Part shown: positions 13,460-19,953 of the stretch, in pieces
Position numbering within the stretch: position 1 is the first letter of the stretch
Layout of the letters: the number at the start of each line of letters is the position of its first letter
Source: Candidatus Hydrogenedentota bacterium
Lineage (GTDB): Bacteria; Hydrogenedentota; Hydrogenedentia; Hydrogenedentales; GCA-2746185
Length of the DNA stretch: 19,953 nt
Direction of reading: 5' to 3'
NCBI GenBank assembly: GCA_030123645.1
Contig: JASJYE010000006.1
Coordinates: 1-19,953, forward strand
Program-made: the position numbers and the translations under genes
Notes under the pieces: generated by a model
What the model saw: the letters and a program-made list of their open reading frames with translations, nothing else
Database searches by the model: none
Told to the model about the DNA's origin: nothing

Positions 13460-13708
13460 TCCGCCGGCCTCGCGCCGGCTTGGGTCGCTTAGAATTGGTG
13501 GAGGGTTTTCGTCAACTCGCGGGAGAAGGCCGGTGCGTCGTGCGCCCGTACGCAACGGCCAAGGGGGAACGTTCAATTTCGGAAGGGAGTGCCTCGTTGT
13601 CCCGTCGGGACTGCGCCAAGAGAGGCGTATGTTCGGCATTATGCGGAGTTGATATTTAAATAATTAGGGTCGCGCCGCTAGCGCGGCCTTGAGCTTGAGG
13701 AACGCAAC
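13460..13708 (+). other. 249-bp structured intergenic region between fliE and fliF
   Basis: No convincing gene is present. Four potential stem-loops are visible on the plus strand. The first pairs GCCGGC at 13463-13468 with 13474-13479. The second pairs 13528-13538 with 13550-13560: GGCCG with CGGCC, then TGCGT with ACGCA, one mismatch apart. The third pairs GTCCC 13599-13603 with GGGAC 13607-13611. The fourth pairs GCCGC 13674-13678 with GCGGC 13683-13687, just before the fliF ribosome site. An AT-rich patch at 13650-13668 could hold a weak promoter. No known riboswitch consensus was recognised. Confidence 0.45.
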
Positions 13709-15262
13709 GTGCTTGAGTTCCTGCGCAAACTCGTAGCGGGCGTCGTAGAAGCGTGGCGACGGCTGACGATCAGCGCGCGCGTGCAGATCGCCTTGGCGGG
13801 GCTGTTAACGCTCGCTCTGATCGCCGGCGCCGTGTTTTTCGGGGCACAGCCGCAATACGCCAGGCTCTACGACCGTCTCGATCCGTCCGAGTCCAATGAG
13901 ATCGTCGTATGGCTGGCCGACAGCGACATTTCCTATCGGATCCGCCAGGGCGGGTCGGCGATTGACGTCCCCGTCCGCGACATTCCCCAGGCGCGCATCG
14001 GCCTTGCCGCGTTGAACCTGCCGAAGTCCCAGGGCATCGCGCCGGGTTTCGAGATCTTCAATGACCGCGACCTGATGTCGAACCGCTTCCTGCAGGACGT
14101 CGATTACATGCGGGCCATTCAAGGCGAGCTACAGCGGATGCTGAATCAGTTCGACTTCGTTCGCAAGTCCTTCGTATTTATCCGAGAGGCGCCCGAACAG
14201 CTTTTCGTCAGCGATCAGAGGCCCTCACAGGCGACAGTCATCCTAGATACGACAGGTCTTCTCACAGACTCCCAGGTGAAGGCCGTCGTGCATACCGTCA
14301 GCAGCTTTGGCGGCGCGAACCTCTCGTCCAAAAACATTGCCGTCAGTACCTCCGACGGCACGATTTTGCATAGCCCGTCCGAGGACGAATTCGCCTCGCT
14401 TGCCAACGAAAAGCTCGGGGTGCAAGTGGCGCTGGAACGGGAACGGGAGAACAAAATCCGCAAGATATTCGATAATTTGGGGGTGAACGCCGTCATCAGT
14501 GTCAGCGCGCTCATGGACTGGACCAGCGAGGAACGCCGCACGCTGACGGTCACCGAGGGCACGGTGGTCAGCTCACTCATCAGCGAGTCCTCAACTAAGA
14601 ACATCGAGCAGCCGCCCGAAGGCGCGCCCGGCGCCATCGCGAACATTCCGTCGGAATTGGGCCGGCCGGGAGGCACGGGTATAGAAACATCGGACAGCGA
14701 AATCCTCGAGAATTTCGATCCCTCCGAAACCGTGACCAGCACGACCACGCCACCCGGGACCGTTCAAAAGTATCTGATCAGTGCTTTTATTGAAGGGACC
14801 TACACACCGGTTGTCGGTGACGACGGTGTGGAAACCGGCGAAACCGCTTACCAAGCGCTGAGCGATGACGACATCGACAGGTACCGTGCCTTCATCTTGA
14901 ACGCCGTCGGGCCGGCCAAGGAACCGACCGACATCGCCATCTATGACCACCCCTTTAGACTGGACCGGATTACCGCGGCACAGGTGAGCCTGGCGGTGCC
15001 GGTACTCTGGTGGCAAATCCCCATGCTACAATGGGGACTACAGTTCGCAGCCATGGTGATCGCGCTGTTGCTGATTCGTTTCCTCATGCGGCGCGCGATG
15101 GTCATGCCGGCCGAGGAGGAGGAAGAGCTCGTCGAACTGCCCGAGGTCAGTGCGGCCGAGCTGCGGCGCCAGGAAATCGCCTCCGAAGTTGAACGGCTCT
15201 CGATGGAAGAGCCCGAGATGGTCGCCGCATTGCTGCGCTCATGGATAGCCGAGGAAGATTAA
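13709..15262 (+). CDS. fliF: Flagellar MS-ring protein FliF
   Basis: FliF is a 517-residue inner-membrane ring protein, slightly shorter than the usual 540-570. Helix 1 lies near residues 26-48 (IALAGLLTLALIAGAVFFG). The periplasmic ring-building motifs follow: ARLYDRLDPSESNEIVVWL, DVPVRDIPQARIGLAAL, EIFNDRDLMSNRFLQDVDYM and RAIQGELQRMLNQFDFV. Helix 2 is near 432-455. The cytoplasmic C-terminus ends EEPEMVAALLRSWIAEED, the conserved segment that binds the FliG N-domain. The start is GTG 13709 with TGAGGA eight bases upstream. The ring domains are complete, and shortness may come from the linker rich in Ser, Thr and Pro near residues 300-350. It is followed 27 bp later by fliG. Confidence 0.95.
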   Translation: MLEFLRKLVAGVVEAWRRLTISARVQIALAGLLTLALIAGAVFFGAQPQYARLYDRLDPSESNEIVVWLADSDISYRIRQGGSAIDVPVRDIPQARIGLAALNLPKSQGIAPGFEIFNDRDLMSNRFLQDVDYMRAIQGELQRMLNQFDFVRKSFVFIREAPEQLFVSDQRPSQATVILDTTGLLTDSQVKAVVHTVSSFGGANLSSKNIAVSTSDGTILHSPSEDEFASLANEKLGVQVALERERENKIRKIFDNLGVNAVISVSALMDWTSEERRTLTVTEGTVVSSLISESSTKNIEQPPEGAPGAIANIPSELGRPGGTGIETSDSEILENFDPSETVTSTTTPPGTVQKYLISAFIEGTYTPVVGDDGVETGETAYQALSDDDIDRYRAFILNAVGPAKEPTDIAIYDHPFRLDRITAAQVSLAVPVLWWQIPMLQWGLQFAAMVIALLLIRFLMRRAMVMPAEEEEELVELPEVSAAELRRQEIASEVERLSMEEPEMVAALLRSWIAEED

Positions 15263-15289
15263 AGAAGCGAATGAGAACGAGGGAAGCAA

Positions 15290-16318
15290 GTGCTGCACGA
15301 AGGTCCGATCTCTGAATTGCCCGGCAAGAGGAAAGCAGCAATCTTTCTTGCGTGCATGGGTGCCGACAAGGCGAGCAAGATCATGTCCTCGCTGTCCGAC
15401 GAGGAGGTCGAGGAACTCACGCTTAGCCTCTCGAACTTGGATTCAGTGGATTCCGACCTCCGTACGGCCGTCATCGGCGAGTTTTACGAAATGGCCGTGG
15501 CCAACAAGATTGTGACGCAAGGCGGCATCGACTATGCCCGCGGGCTTTTGGAAAAAGCCTTCGGCGCCGATCGGACCGTCGAAATTCTTACACGGCTGCA
15601 GACAAACCTTCAGGACGTGCCGTTCCAATTCTTGAAGAAGGCCGATCCCGGCCAGATCGTTACCTTCATCCAAAATGAGCATCCTCAAACGATCTCGCTC
15701 ATCCTAGCGCATCTTCCCTCTTCGACCTCCGCAATGGTCCTGTCCGCGCTGTCGCAAGACGTCCAGTCGGACGTGGTGATGCGGATTGCCACCATGGAGC
15801 GGACGCCGCCGGAAGTCGTTCGCGAGGTCGAGCGCGTCCTCGAGCGAAAGATGGCAGCAGTGTTCACGCAGGGATTCACATTTGCGGGCGGTGTCAAAGA
15901 CGTGGCCGAGATCCTCAACGACATCGACCGGGCCGCCGAGAAAACCATCATGGCGAACCTTGAAGAAAGCGATCCTGAGTTGGCGGAGGAGATCGCACGG
16001 CTGATGTTCACCTTCGACGACATCGTCTACGTTGACGACGGAGGTATCCAGAAGGCGCTGCGGGAGATCGAGTCGAAAGACCTGGCCCTGGCGCTCAAAG
16101 GCGCGAGCGAAGACGTCTCAGAGAAAATATTCAAGAACATGTCCGAGCGCGCGCGCGAGATGATTCAAGAAGAGATCGAGTTCATGGGGCCGGTTCGCCT
16201 TAAGAACGTCGAGGAAGCCCAGCAAAAGCTCGTGGGCGCCGTCCGCGCGCTTGAAGAAGCCGGGGAATTGATAATCGAAGGCCGTGGAGGTGGAGGCGAG
16301 GACGAAATCGTAGTATAA
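15290..16318 (+). CDS. fliG: Flagellar motor switch protein FliG
   Basis: FliG is a 342-residue rotor protein that joins FliF to FliM and receives torque from the stators. The N-domain reads GKRKAAIFLACMGADKASKI. The middle domain holds the FliM-binding EHPQTI motif in FIQNEHPQTISLILAHL. The C-domain carries the torque helix with charged residues: DIVYVDDGGIQKALREIESK, DLALALKGASEDVSEKIFKN, then MSERAREMIQEEIEFMGPVR. All are intact, so the switch should be functional. The tail, ending GRGGGGEDEIVV, is Gly/acid-rich. The start is GTG 15290 with GAGGGA six bases upstream. A terminator-like hairpin follows within 40 bases of the stop. Confidence 0.96.
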   Translation: MLHEGPISELPGKRKAAIFLACMGADKASKIMSSLSDEEVEELTLSLSNLDSVDSDLRTAVIGEFYEMAVANKIVTQGGIDYARGLLEKAFGADRTVEILTRLQTNLQDVPFQFLKKADPGQIVTFIQNEHPQTISLILAHLPSSTSAMVLSALSQDVQSDVVMRIATMERTPPEVVREVERVLERKMAAVFTQGFTFAGGVKDVAEILNDIDRAAEKTIMANLEESDPELAEEIARLMFTFDDIVYVDDGGIQKALREIESKDLALALKGASEDVSEKIFKNMSERAREMIQEEIEFMGPVRLKNVEEAQQKLVGAVRALEEAGELIIEGRGGGGEDEIVV

Positions 16319-16324
16319 TGAGGG

Positions 16325-16360
16325 CGTCGCGCAGGGGGCGCCACAGCGCGACGGTTTTTT
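16325..16360 (+). terminator. Intrinsic terminator-like hairpin between fliG and fliH
   Basis: CGTCGCGC (16325-16332) and GCGCGACG (16346-16353) form a perfect 8-bp GC-rich stem over a 13-base loop, followed by G and six T (16355-16360). This is the best terminator shape in the window on the plus strand. Because fliHIJ follow on the same strand, it probably lowers rather than ends transcription. Confidence 0.65.
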
Positions 16361-16391
16361 CGGGGGAAATTTTCGCAGTACCAGGGGGTCG

Positions 16392-17030
16392 ATGCCGCGA
16401 ATCATTAAGGGCCGGGATACCGACAAGGATGGTGTATCCGCTTACAGGCGATTAGCGCTGGATGAAGAGGCGTCAAACGCCTTGCAGGCAGCCGTCGACC
16501 CGGCGGTCATCCTCGAGCAGGCCCGTCAAGATGCCGAGGAGAAAGTGCGCGAGGCCTACGCCGAGGGCATGCGCCGCGGCATGGAAGCCGGCGAAGAGAA
16601 GTTCAGCGAAGCCGTCGGCGAATCGGCGCAAATGCTGAGCCAGGCCGCCGAAACCCTTGCTCAGGCGCGCGAGGAGTTTCTCGATGCGCTCGAGCCGCAG
16701 ATGGTCCAGCTCGCAACGTCGATTGCCTCGAAGATCATCGACCGGGAGACGCAAGTCTCCGCTGAAATCGTGAAGCACACGGCCCGGTCCGTGCTCGAGC
16801 GCATACTAGACGAAGAGCGTGTCGTACTGCGGATAAATCCCCAAGACTTAGAAACACTGCGTGAGCACCGGATTCAGTTGCTCGAAGAATTCGAAGGCAT
16901 CAAACAGCTCGAGCTTCAGCGCGACGACACCGTCGCCCCAGGGGGTTGTATCGCCGTCACGGAGCACCTTCGCATTGACGGCCGTCTAGAATCGCAGCTC
17001 GAGCAGATTATGAACCAGTTGATGGAGTAG
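16392..17030 (+). CDS. fliH: Flagellar export ATPase regulator FliH
   Basis: FliH is a 212-residue peripheral stalk protein of the flagellar type III export apparatus. It binds FliI and anchors it at the rotor. The N-terminal third is charged and variable. The FliH-typical glycine repeat is visible as EGMRRGMEAGEEKF (GxxxGxxxG) near residues 59-68, followed by a long coiled coil (SQAAETLAQAREEFLDAL). The C-terminal domain shared with V/A-type ATPase E subunits reads QLATSIASKIIDRE, VVLRINPQDLETLREHR and GGCIAVTEHLRIDGRLESQL. AGGGGG lies just before the ATG. It is separated from fliG by 73 bp holding the terminator-like hairpin, and lies 26 bp before fliI. Confidence 0.92.
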   Translation: MPRIIKGRDTDKDGVSAYRRLALDEEASNALQAAVDPAVILEQARQDAEEKVREAYAEGMRRGMEAGEEKFSEAVGESAQMLSQAAETLAQAREEFLDALEPQMVQLATSIASKIIDRETQVSAEIVKHTARSVLERILDEERVVLRINPQDLETLREHRIQLLEEFEGIKQLELQRDDTVAPGGCIAVTEHLRIDGRLESQLEQIMNQLME

Positions 17031-17056
17031 CACCGCGCATCGGACCCGGGGGCACG

Positions 17057-18370
17057 TTGAGCTTACCCAATCTAAACAAACATCTCGAACGCCTCGAGTC
17101 GAGCGACGGCCTGGCCGTCCACGGTAAAGTCCTCGACGTGGTCGGGCTGACCATCGAAGCGACCGGGCCCCCCACCCGAATCGGCGACCTGTGCTACGTT
17201 CAATCCAATGACTCTACAACGCGCATTCCCGTCGAAGTGGTCGGCTTCCGCGGCAACCGGATACTACTCATGCCCCTCGGTGACAGCCGGGGCATCGGTC
17301 CGGACAGTGTCCTCATTCCTACGCATGCGCCGCTCAAGCTCCGCGCCGGGGACGAGCTCATCGGCAGAGTGATTGACGGTTTCGGGAATCCTATCGATGG
17401 CGGTCCGCCGCTTCGGGGCGGGATCGAGGTCAATGTCATGGCCTCCGCCCCACGTGCGATGGAGCGCCGGCGAATCACCGAAGCCATCAGCACGGGCGTC
17501 CGCGCGATCGACGCCACGGTGACCTGCGGTAAGGGACAGCGCATCGGCATCATGGCTGGGAGCGGAGTGGGCAAGAGCAAGCTGATGGGAATGATCGCCC
17601 GGAACACGAACGCCGACGTCAGTGTCATTGCGCTCATCGGCGAGCGCGGCCGCGAGGTGCGCGACTTTATTGAAGTCGACCTCGGCGAATCCGGGCTCGA
17701 GCGTTCCGTCGTGGTCGTGGCGACCTCCGACGAGCCTGCGCTCGTGCGTATCAAGGGCGCCTACCTCGCCACGGCCGTTGCCGAGACCTTCCGGAGCCGG
17801 GGCGCGGACGTGATGCTGATGATGGATTCGATCACACGTTTTGCCATGGCCCAGCGCGAGGTGGGTCTCGCCGTGGGCGAGCCCCCCACGTCCAAAGGCT
17901 ACCCGCCCTCTGTATTCTCGGTGCTGCCGAAGCTTCTCGAAGGTGCCGGCAGCGATCAATCGGGCAGCATCACGGGCATATACACCGTCCTCGTCGAGGC
18001 GGACGACATGACCGACCCGGTGGCCGATGCTGTCCGCAGCATGCTCGACGGGCACGTCGTACTCTCAAGAGACCTCGCATCGCGCGGGCACTATCCCGCC
18101 GTTGACGTTCTCGAGAGCATCAGCCGCGTGATGCTTGACGTTACCTCCGAGGAGCACCGAAAGGCCGCGGGGAAGATGCGGCAGGTCATGGCCACATACC
18201 GCGACGCGGAAGATCTCGTGAATATCGGCGCCTACGTCAAAGGCAGCAACCCCGAGATCGACGAAGCGATACGCCTAATGCCTAAGATTCGGCAATTTCT
18301 TCGGCAGGACCTTTTCGAGCCGTCAGAGCTTGAAGGCATTGCGGACGGCATCCAGCAGGCGCTGAGTTGA
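17057..18370 (+). CDS. fliI: Flagellum-specific export ATPase FliI
   Basis: FliI is a 437-residue hexameric ATPase that unfolds and releases chaperones from export substrates at the base of the flagellum. The family is plain from the P-loop AGSGVGKSK (near residues 167-175), the phrase GERGREVRDFIEVDLG, the Walker B region ADVMLMMDSITRFAMAQRE, and GEPPTSKGYPPSVFSVLPKL. The segment TDPVADAVRSMLDGHVVLSR and the RGHYPAVDVLESISRVM block, typical of FliI rather than F-type beta subunits, are present. The start is a rare TTG at 17057 with GGGGG five bases upstream; the following residues SLPNLNKHLERL fit a FliI N-terminus. It lies between fliH and fliJ in standard order, with a 29-bp gap to fliJ. 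Confidence 0.96.
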   Translation: MSLPNLNKHLERLESSDGLAVHGKVLDVVGLTIEATGPPTRIGDLCYVQSNDSTTRIPVEVVGFRGNRILLMPLGDSRGIGPDSVLIPTHAPLKLRAGDELIGRVIDGFGNPIDGGPPLRGGIEVNVMASAPRAMERRRITEAISTGVRAIDATVTCGKGQRIGIMAGSGVGKSKLMGMIARNTNADVSVIALIGERGREVRDFIEVDLGESGLERSVVVVATSDEPALVRIKGAYLATAVAETFRSRGADVMLMMDSITRFAMAQREVGLAVGEPPTSKGYPPSVFSVLPKLLEGAGSDQSGSITGIYTVLVEADDMTDPVADAVRSMLDGHVVLSRDLASRGHYPAVDVLESISRVMLDVTSEEHRKAAGKMRQVMATYRDAEDLVNIGAYVKGSNPEIDEAIRLMPKIRQFLRQDLFEPSELEGIADGIQQALS

Positions 18371-18399
18371 CCTCTTCGATCTCCCGGGAGTAAGCTATT

Positions 18400-18966
18400 T
18401 TGAGAATACGGCGTCCAGAACGCTACGCAACGCTGGCCCGGGTCCGCAAGCATCAAGAGGAGCAAAAGGCGCACGCGCTCGCGCAGGCTAGGCGGGTCGT
18501 GGGCGGCCTTGAAGAACAGCGCCGCGAGTTGGAGGCCTACCAGAAACGCGTCCTCGAGCGGGCGGCAGACCACGCCTCCGAGCCCATCGCCGGCCGAATG
18601 CGCGCGCTATACCTGTTCGAGAGGCATTTGGGCCGGCTCGCAGACGAAAAGGACCTCGAGATTGAAGCGGGTACGCGCGACGCCGAAGAGCGCCGCCGCG
18701 AGTTCGATGAGGCGCTCAAACAGCGCCGGATCATCGAGCGGCTTATCGAGAAGGCCCAGAAAGGGCTTCAGAAAAGATTCAGACGTAGTGAGCAGCGTCA
18801 TCATGATGAGATTGCCTCGATTCAATTCGCGAGCGATTCATTAAGGCTACAGAGGGAGAACGAGGCAGACCGGCATGCTAAAGATTCTCGGAGTAGCGGT
18901 TCTAGGCATCGTATGTTTTCTAGCGGCGCTCATCATCCCCATGGCGGTGACAGGTCAGCTAGATAA
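18400..18966 (+). CDS. fliJ: Flagellar export protein FliJ
   Basis: FliJ is a 188-residue, highly charged, almost wholly coiled-coil protein. It acts as the central stalk of the FliI ring and as a chaperone escort. Typical segments are RPERYATLARVRKHQEEQKA and RRVVGGLEEQRRELEAYQKR at the N-terminus, and LEIEAGTRDAEERRREFDEA with EKAQKGLQKRFRRSEQR towards the end. The start is TTG 18400 with GGGAG about ten bases upstream. It is longer than the usual ~147 residues: the last ~30 residues (AKDSRSSGSRHRMFSSGAHH and on) overlap motE by 92 bp in another frame and look like non-conserved sequence. Loss of the original stop, or a late frameshift, may have lengthened it. Identity rests on coiled coil plus position after fliI. 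Confidence 0.85.
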   Translation: MRIRRPERYATLARVRKHQEEQKAHALAQARRVVGGLEEQRRELEAYQKRVLERAADHASEPIAGRMRALYLFERHLGRLADEKDLEIEAGTRDAEERRREFDEALKQRRIIERLIEKAQKGLQKRFRRSEQRHHDEIASIQFASDSLRLQRENEADRHAKDSRSSGSRHRMFSSGAHHPHGGDRSAR

Positions 18967-19420
18967 GGTCACCCTCAGCCTGTTTTTCGGGGACGAAGAG
19001 ACCTCTGCCACCGTGAAGGCGGGTGAGGACGACGTGGGGCCCGTGGCGGCCAAACTGAGCGCCGAACTGAAGCGCGTACAGGAGTGGGACGCGAAACTGA
19101 GCGAGAAAGCTGCCCTGCTCACTCAGCGCGAAGATATTCTCGACGAGACCCTGACGCAAATCACGCAGATCCAGACCCAGATCGCCGCGGCCATGGACGC
19201 CTTGGATACAGAGCAGCAGGCGGCCATCCAATCGATCGCCAAAACCATGGAAGCCATGACCCCGCTAAACGCGGCAACGGACCTTCAGGCGATGTCTCCT
19301 GAGGATGCGGCCCGCATTCTACCTCTGGTCAAAGATCGCAATCGCGGCAAGATCCTCGATGCAATGGCCGCCGACAATCGCTCTCTCATACTCCAAGTGT
19401 TGCAGGAGCGAAAGTATTAG
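18875..19420 (+). CDS. motE: MotE-like flagellar motor chaperone, MgtE_N-like C-terminus
   Basis: This 181-residue inner-membrane protein has one N-terminal helix (ILGVAVLGIVCFLAALIIPMA). A long coiled coil follows at residues ~55-125 (KLSAELKRVQEWDAKLSEKA to DTEQQAAIQSIAKTME). A C-terminal helical domain, MSPEDAARILPLVKDRNRGK, ILDAMAADNRSLILQVLQER, resembles the MgtE N-domain. This layout and its place after fliJ match MotE/YlxF proteins, which chaperone the periplasmic motor protein MotC in Sinorhizobium. In other phyla the same family has less certain roles around the stator or P-ring. The ATG at 18875 lies inside fliJ with a GAGG about ten bases upstream. A later internal start would remove the membrane helix, so the overlap is probably real. 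Confidence 0.8.
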   Translation: MLKILGVAVLGIVCFLAALIIPMAVTGQLDKVTLSLFFGDEETSATVKAGEDDVGPVAAKLSAELKRVQEWDAKLSEKAALLTQREDILDETLTQITQIQTQIAAAMDALDTEQQAAIQSIAKTMEAMTPLNAATDLQAMSPEDAARILPLVKDRNRGKILDAMAADNRSLILQVLQERKY

Positions 19421-19458
19421 GGCCGTTTTCAGCGTCCCGATCGCCGTTCCGCGAATCT

Positions 19459-19484
19459 TAAACGCGCTTCCCCCGTCGCGATAG
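19459..19484 (+). promoter_or_regulatory. Weak sigma-28-like element before fliK
   Basis: TAAA (19459-19462), 14 bases, then CGCGATAG (19477-19484) resembles the flagellar sigma-28 pattern TAAA-N15-GCCGATAA, but with only five of eight bases at -10 and spacing one short. It lies in the 211-bp gap between motE and the fliK-like gene. Chance is a serious alternative. Confidence 0.2.
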
Positions 19485-19580
19485 CCCGATAGCACTGCAG
19501 AGCGCTTTCCCACGACCCCTATCCCTTCCGTGTAGGTCGTTCTATATCCACGCGAATTTCAGGATCGCTATTTCGTTTTT

Positions 19581-19601
19581 TCGCCGCGACTCACGCGGCG
19601 A
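19581..19601. other. Perfect hairpin just upstream of the fliK ribosome site
   Basis: TCGCCGCG and CGCGGCGA form an 8-bp stem over ACTCA. A T-rich run lies before, not after, the stem, so it is not a normal terminator in either direction. It ends 13 bases before an extended Shine-Dalgarno and could shape translation or mRNA stability. The rest of the 19421-19631 gap shows no gene. Confidence 0.5.
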
Positions 19602-19613
19602 GTAACTTCAAAG

Positions 19614-19625
19614 AAAGGAGGTGAT
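19614..19625 (+). promoter_or_regulatory. Twelve-base extended Shine-Dalgarno
   Basis: AAAGGAGGTGAT is complementary to the usual 3' end of 16S rRNA over all 12 bases, far longer than other ribosome sites in the window. Its spacing best suits ATG 19628, which opens a 15-codon frame; the fliK-like ATG 19632 is four bases further on. Confidence 0.7.
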
Positions 19626-19631
19626 ACATGA

Positions 19632-19953
19632 ATGATAGCTATATCGCAGTTATTGCACGTTCTGCAGGCCGCTGAGGCTGCGCTCCCGCAGCCCGCGGGC
19701 CCCGTGGAAAATCCGGCTCCCGGCGGTATCGCCAAGTTCTTCAGCGCCATCCTCAAGCAGGCACGCGAGGCGCTCGGTGAACAGGTAGTGCTGCCTGACA
19801 GTAGCGCAGTTACTCAGACAGAAACCGGAACCGGTGCCCAGGCCTCCGAAGAAGTAGAGGATGGCGAGGGACTCGCTCCCAAGCCCGAAGGGTTGCAGAT
19901 CGAGCACGCGGTTTCCGTACTTGAGGCCTTGGACAAGTTCGAGATGCTTCCTA
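19632..19953 (+). CDS. fliK: Partial gene, probable flagellar hook-length control protein FliK (N-terminus)
   Basis: The open frame from ATG 19632 runs off the right edge, giving 107 codons. It begins MIAISQLLHVLQAAEAALPQ and continues through Pro/Ala/Glu-rich, low-complexity sequence (TETGTGAQASEEVEDGEGL), then IEHAVSVLEALDKFEMLP. Such poorly conserved, polar, flexible N-termini are typical of FliK, and fliK is the usual gene after fliJ and motE/ylxF. The conserved FliK C-terminal domain would lie beyond the window, so identity depends on order and composition. ATG 19628, in another frame, has better spacing to the ribosome site but stops at 19675. It may be a decoy, a leader peptide, or evidence of a frameshift. 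Confidence 0.55.
   Translation, partial: MIAISQLLHVLQAAEAALPQPAGPVENPAPGGIAKFFSAILKQAREALGEQVVLPDSSAVTQTETGTGAQASEEVEDGEGLAPKPEGLQIEHAVSVLEALDKFEMLP

Noticed and set aside
13528..13600. Possible c-di-GMP (GEMM) riboswitch before fliF
   Set aside because: ACGCAACGGCC recalls part of the GEMM core, but the GGGCAAACC half, the GNRA tetraloop stem and the receptor are absent, so only generic structure is reported.
17264..18055. Antisense 263-codon frame opposite fliI
   Set aside because: It lies fully inside fliI, and its translation is His/Gly/Arg-rich, typical of a shadow frame.

Overview
The window looks like a chromosomal segment from a GC-rich, flagellated, Gram-negative bacterium. A periplasm-facing TPR protein and a FliF MS ring imply two membranes. 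The mix of a sigma-54/NtrC-controlled flagellar cluster, an FG-GAP repeat secreted protein and a large acidic Ala/Glu-rich TPR membrane protein suggests a deep-branching phylum (planctomycete- or Hydrogenedentota-like) rather than a classical proteobacterium. That placement is inference and weak. I see no tRNA, rRNA, CRISPR array, transposase or phage gene.

Left part (1-3250, minus strand): a decayed secreted-protein fragment at the edge, a 100-residue two-helix membrane protein, then an apparent operon read right to left. The operon encodes a GGDEF-like domain fused to a ribbon-helix-helix (RHH) DNA-binding domain, DNA-3-methyladenine glycosylase I (tag), and the large subunit of isopropylmalate isomerase (leuC, with no leuD beside it). 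An AT-rich 316-bp divergent region follows (3245-3560). It holds a good promoter whose -35 box lies inside a 10-bp-arm palindrome, which could be the operator of the RHH protein. A PilZ-domain (c-di-GMP receptor type) gene reads away to the right.

Middle (4138-12128, plus strand): an FG-GAP/VCBS repeat protein stands alone. Behind a sigma-70-like promoter comes a tightly packed set of four genes: an 1122-residue membrane TPR protein, a small helical FlgN-like protein, a PAS histidine kinase interrupted by an in-frame TAG codon, and an NtrC/FlrC-type sigma-54 activator. The cytoplasmic tail of the TPR protein carries several copies of a short motif resembling the CheY-binding N-terminus of FliM.

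Right part (12224-19953, plus strand): a near-consensus sigma-54 promoter drives flgB, flgC, fliE, fliF, fliG, fliH, fliI, fliJ, motE and a probable fliK cut by the window edge. These genes build the rod base, MS ring, rotor switch, export ATPase complex and hook-length control. Regulatory structure that the genes do not explain includes a 249-nt leader with four potential hairpins before fliF, a terminator-like hairpin between fliG and fliH, and a hairpin plus 12-nt extended Shine-Dalgarno before fliK. The simplest reading is a flagellar hierarchy in which the kinase/activator pair switches on the basal-body operon, with c-di-GMP-type proteins encoded nearby.
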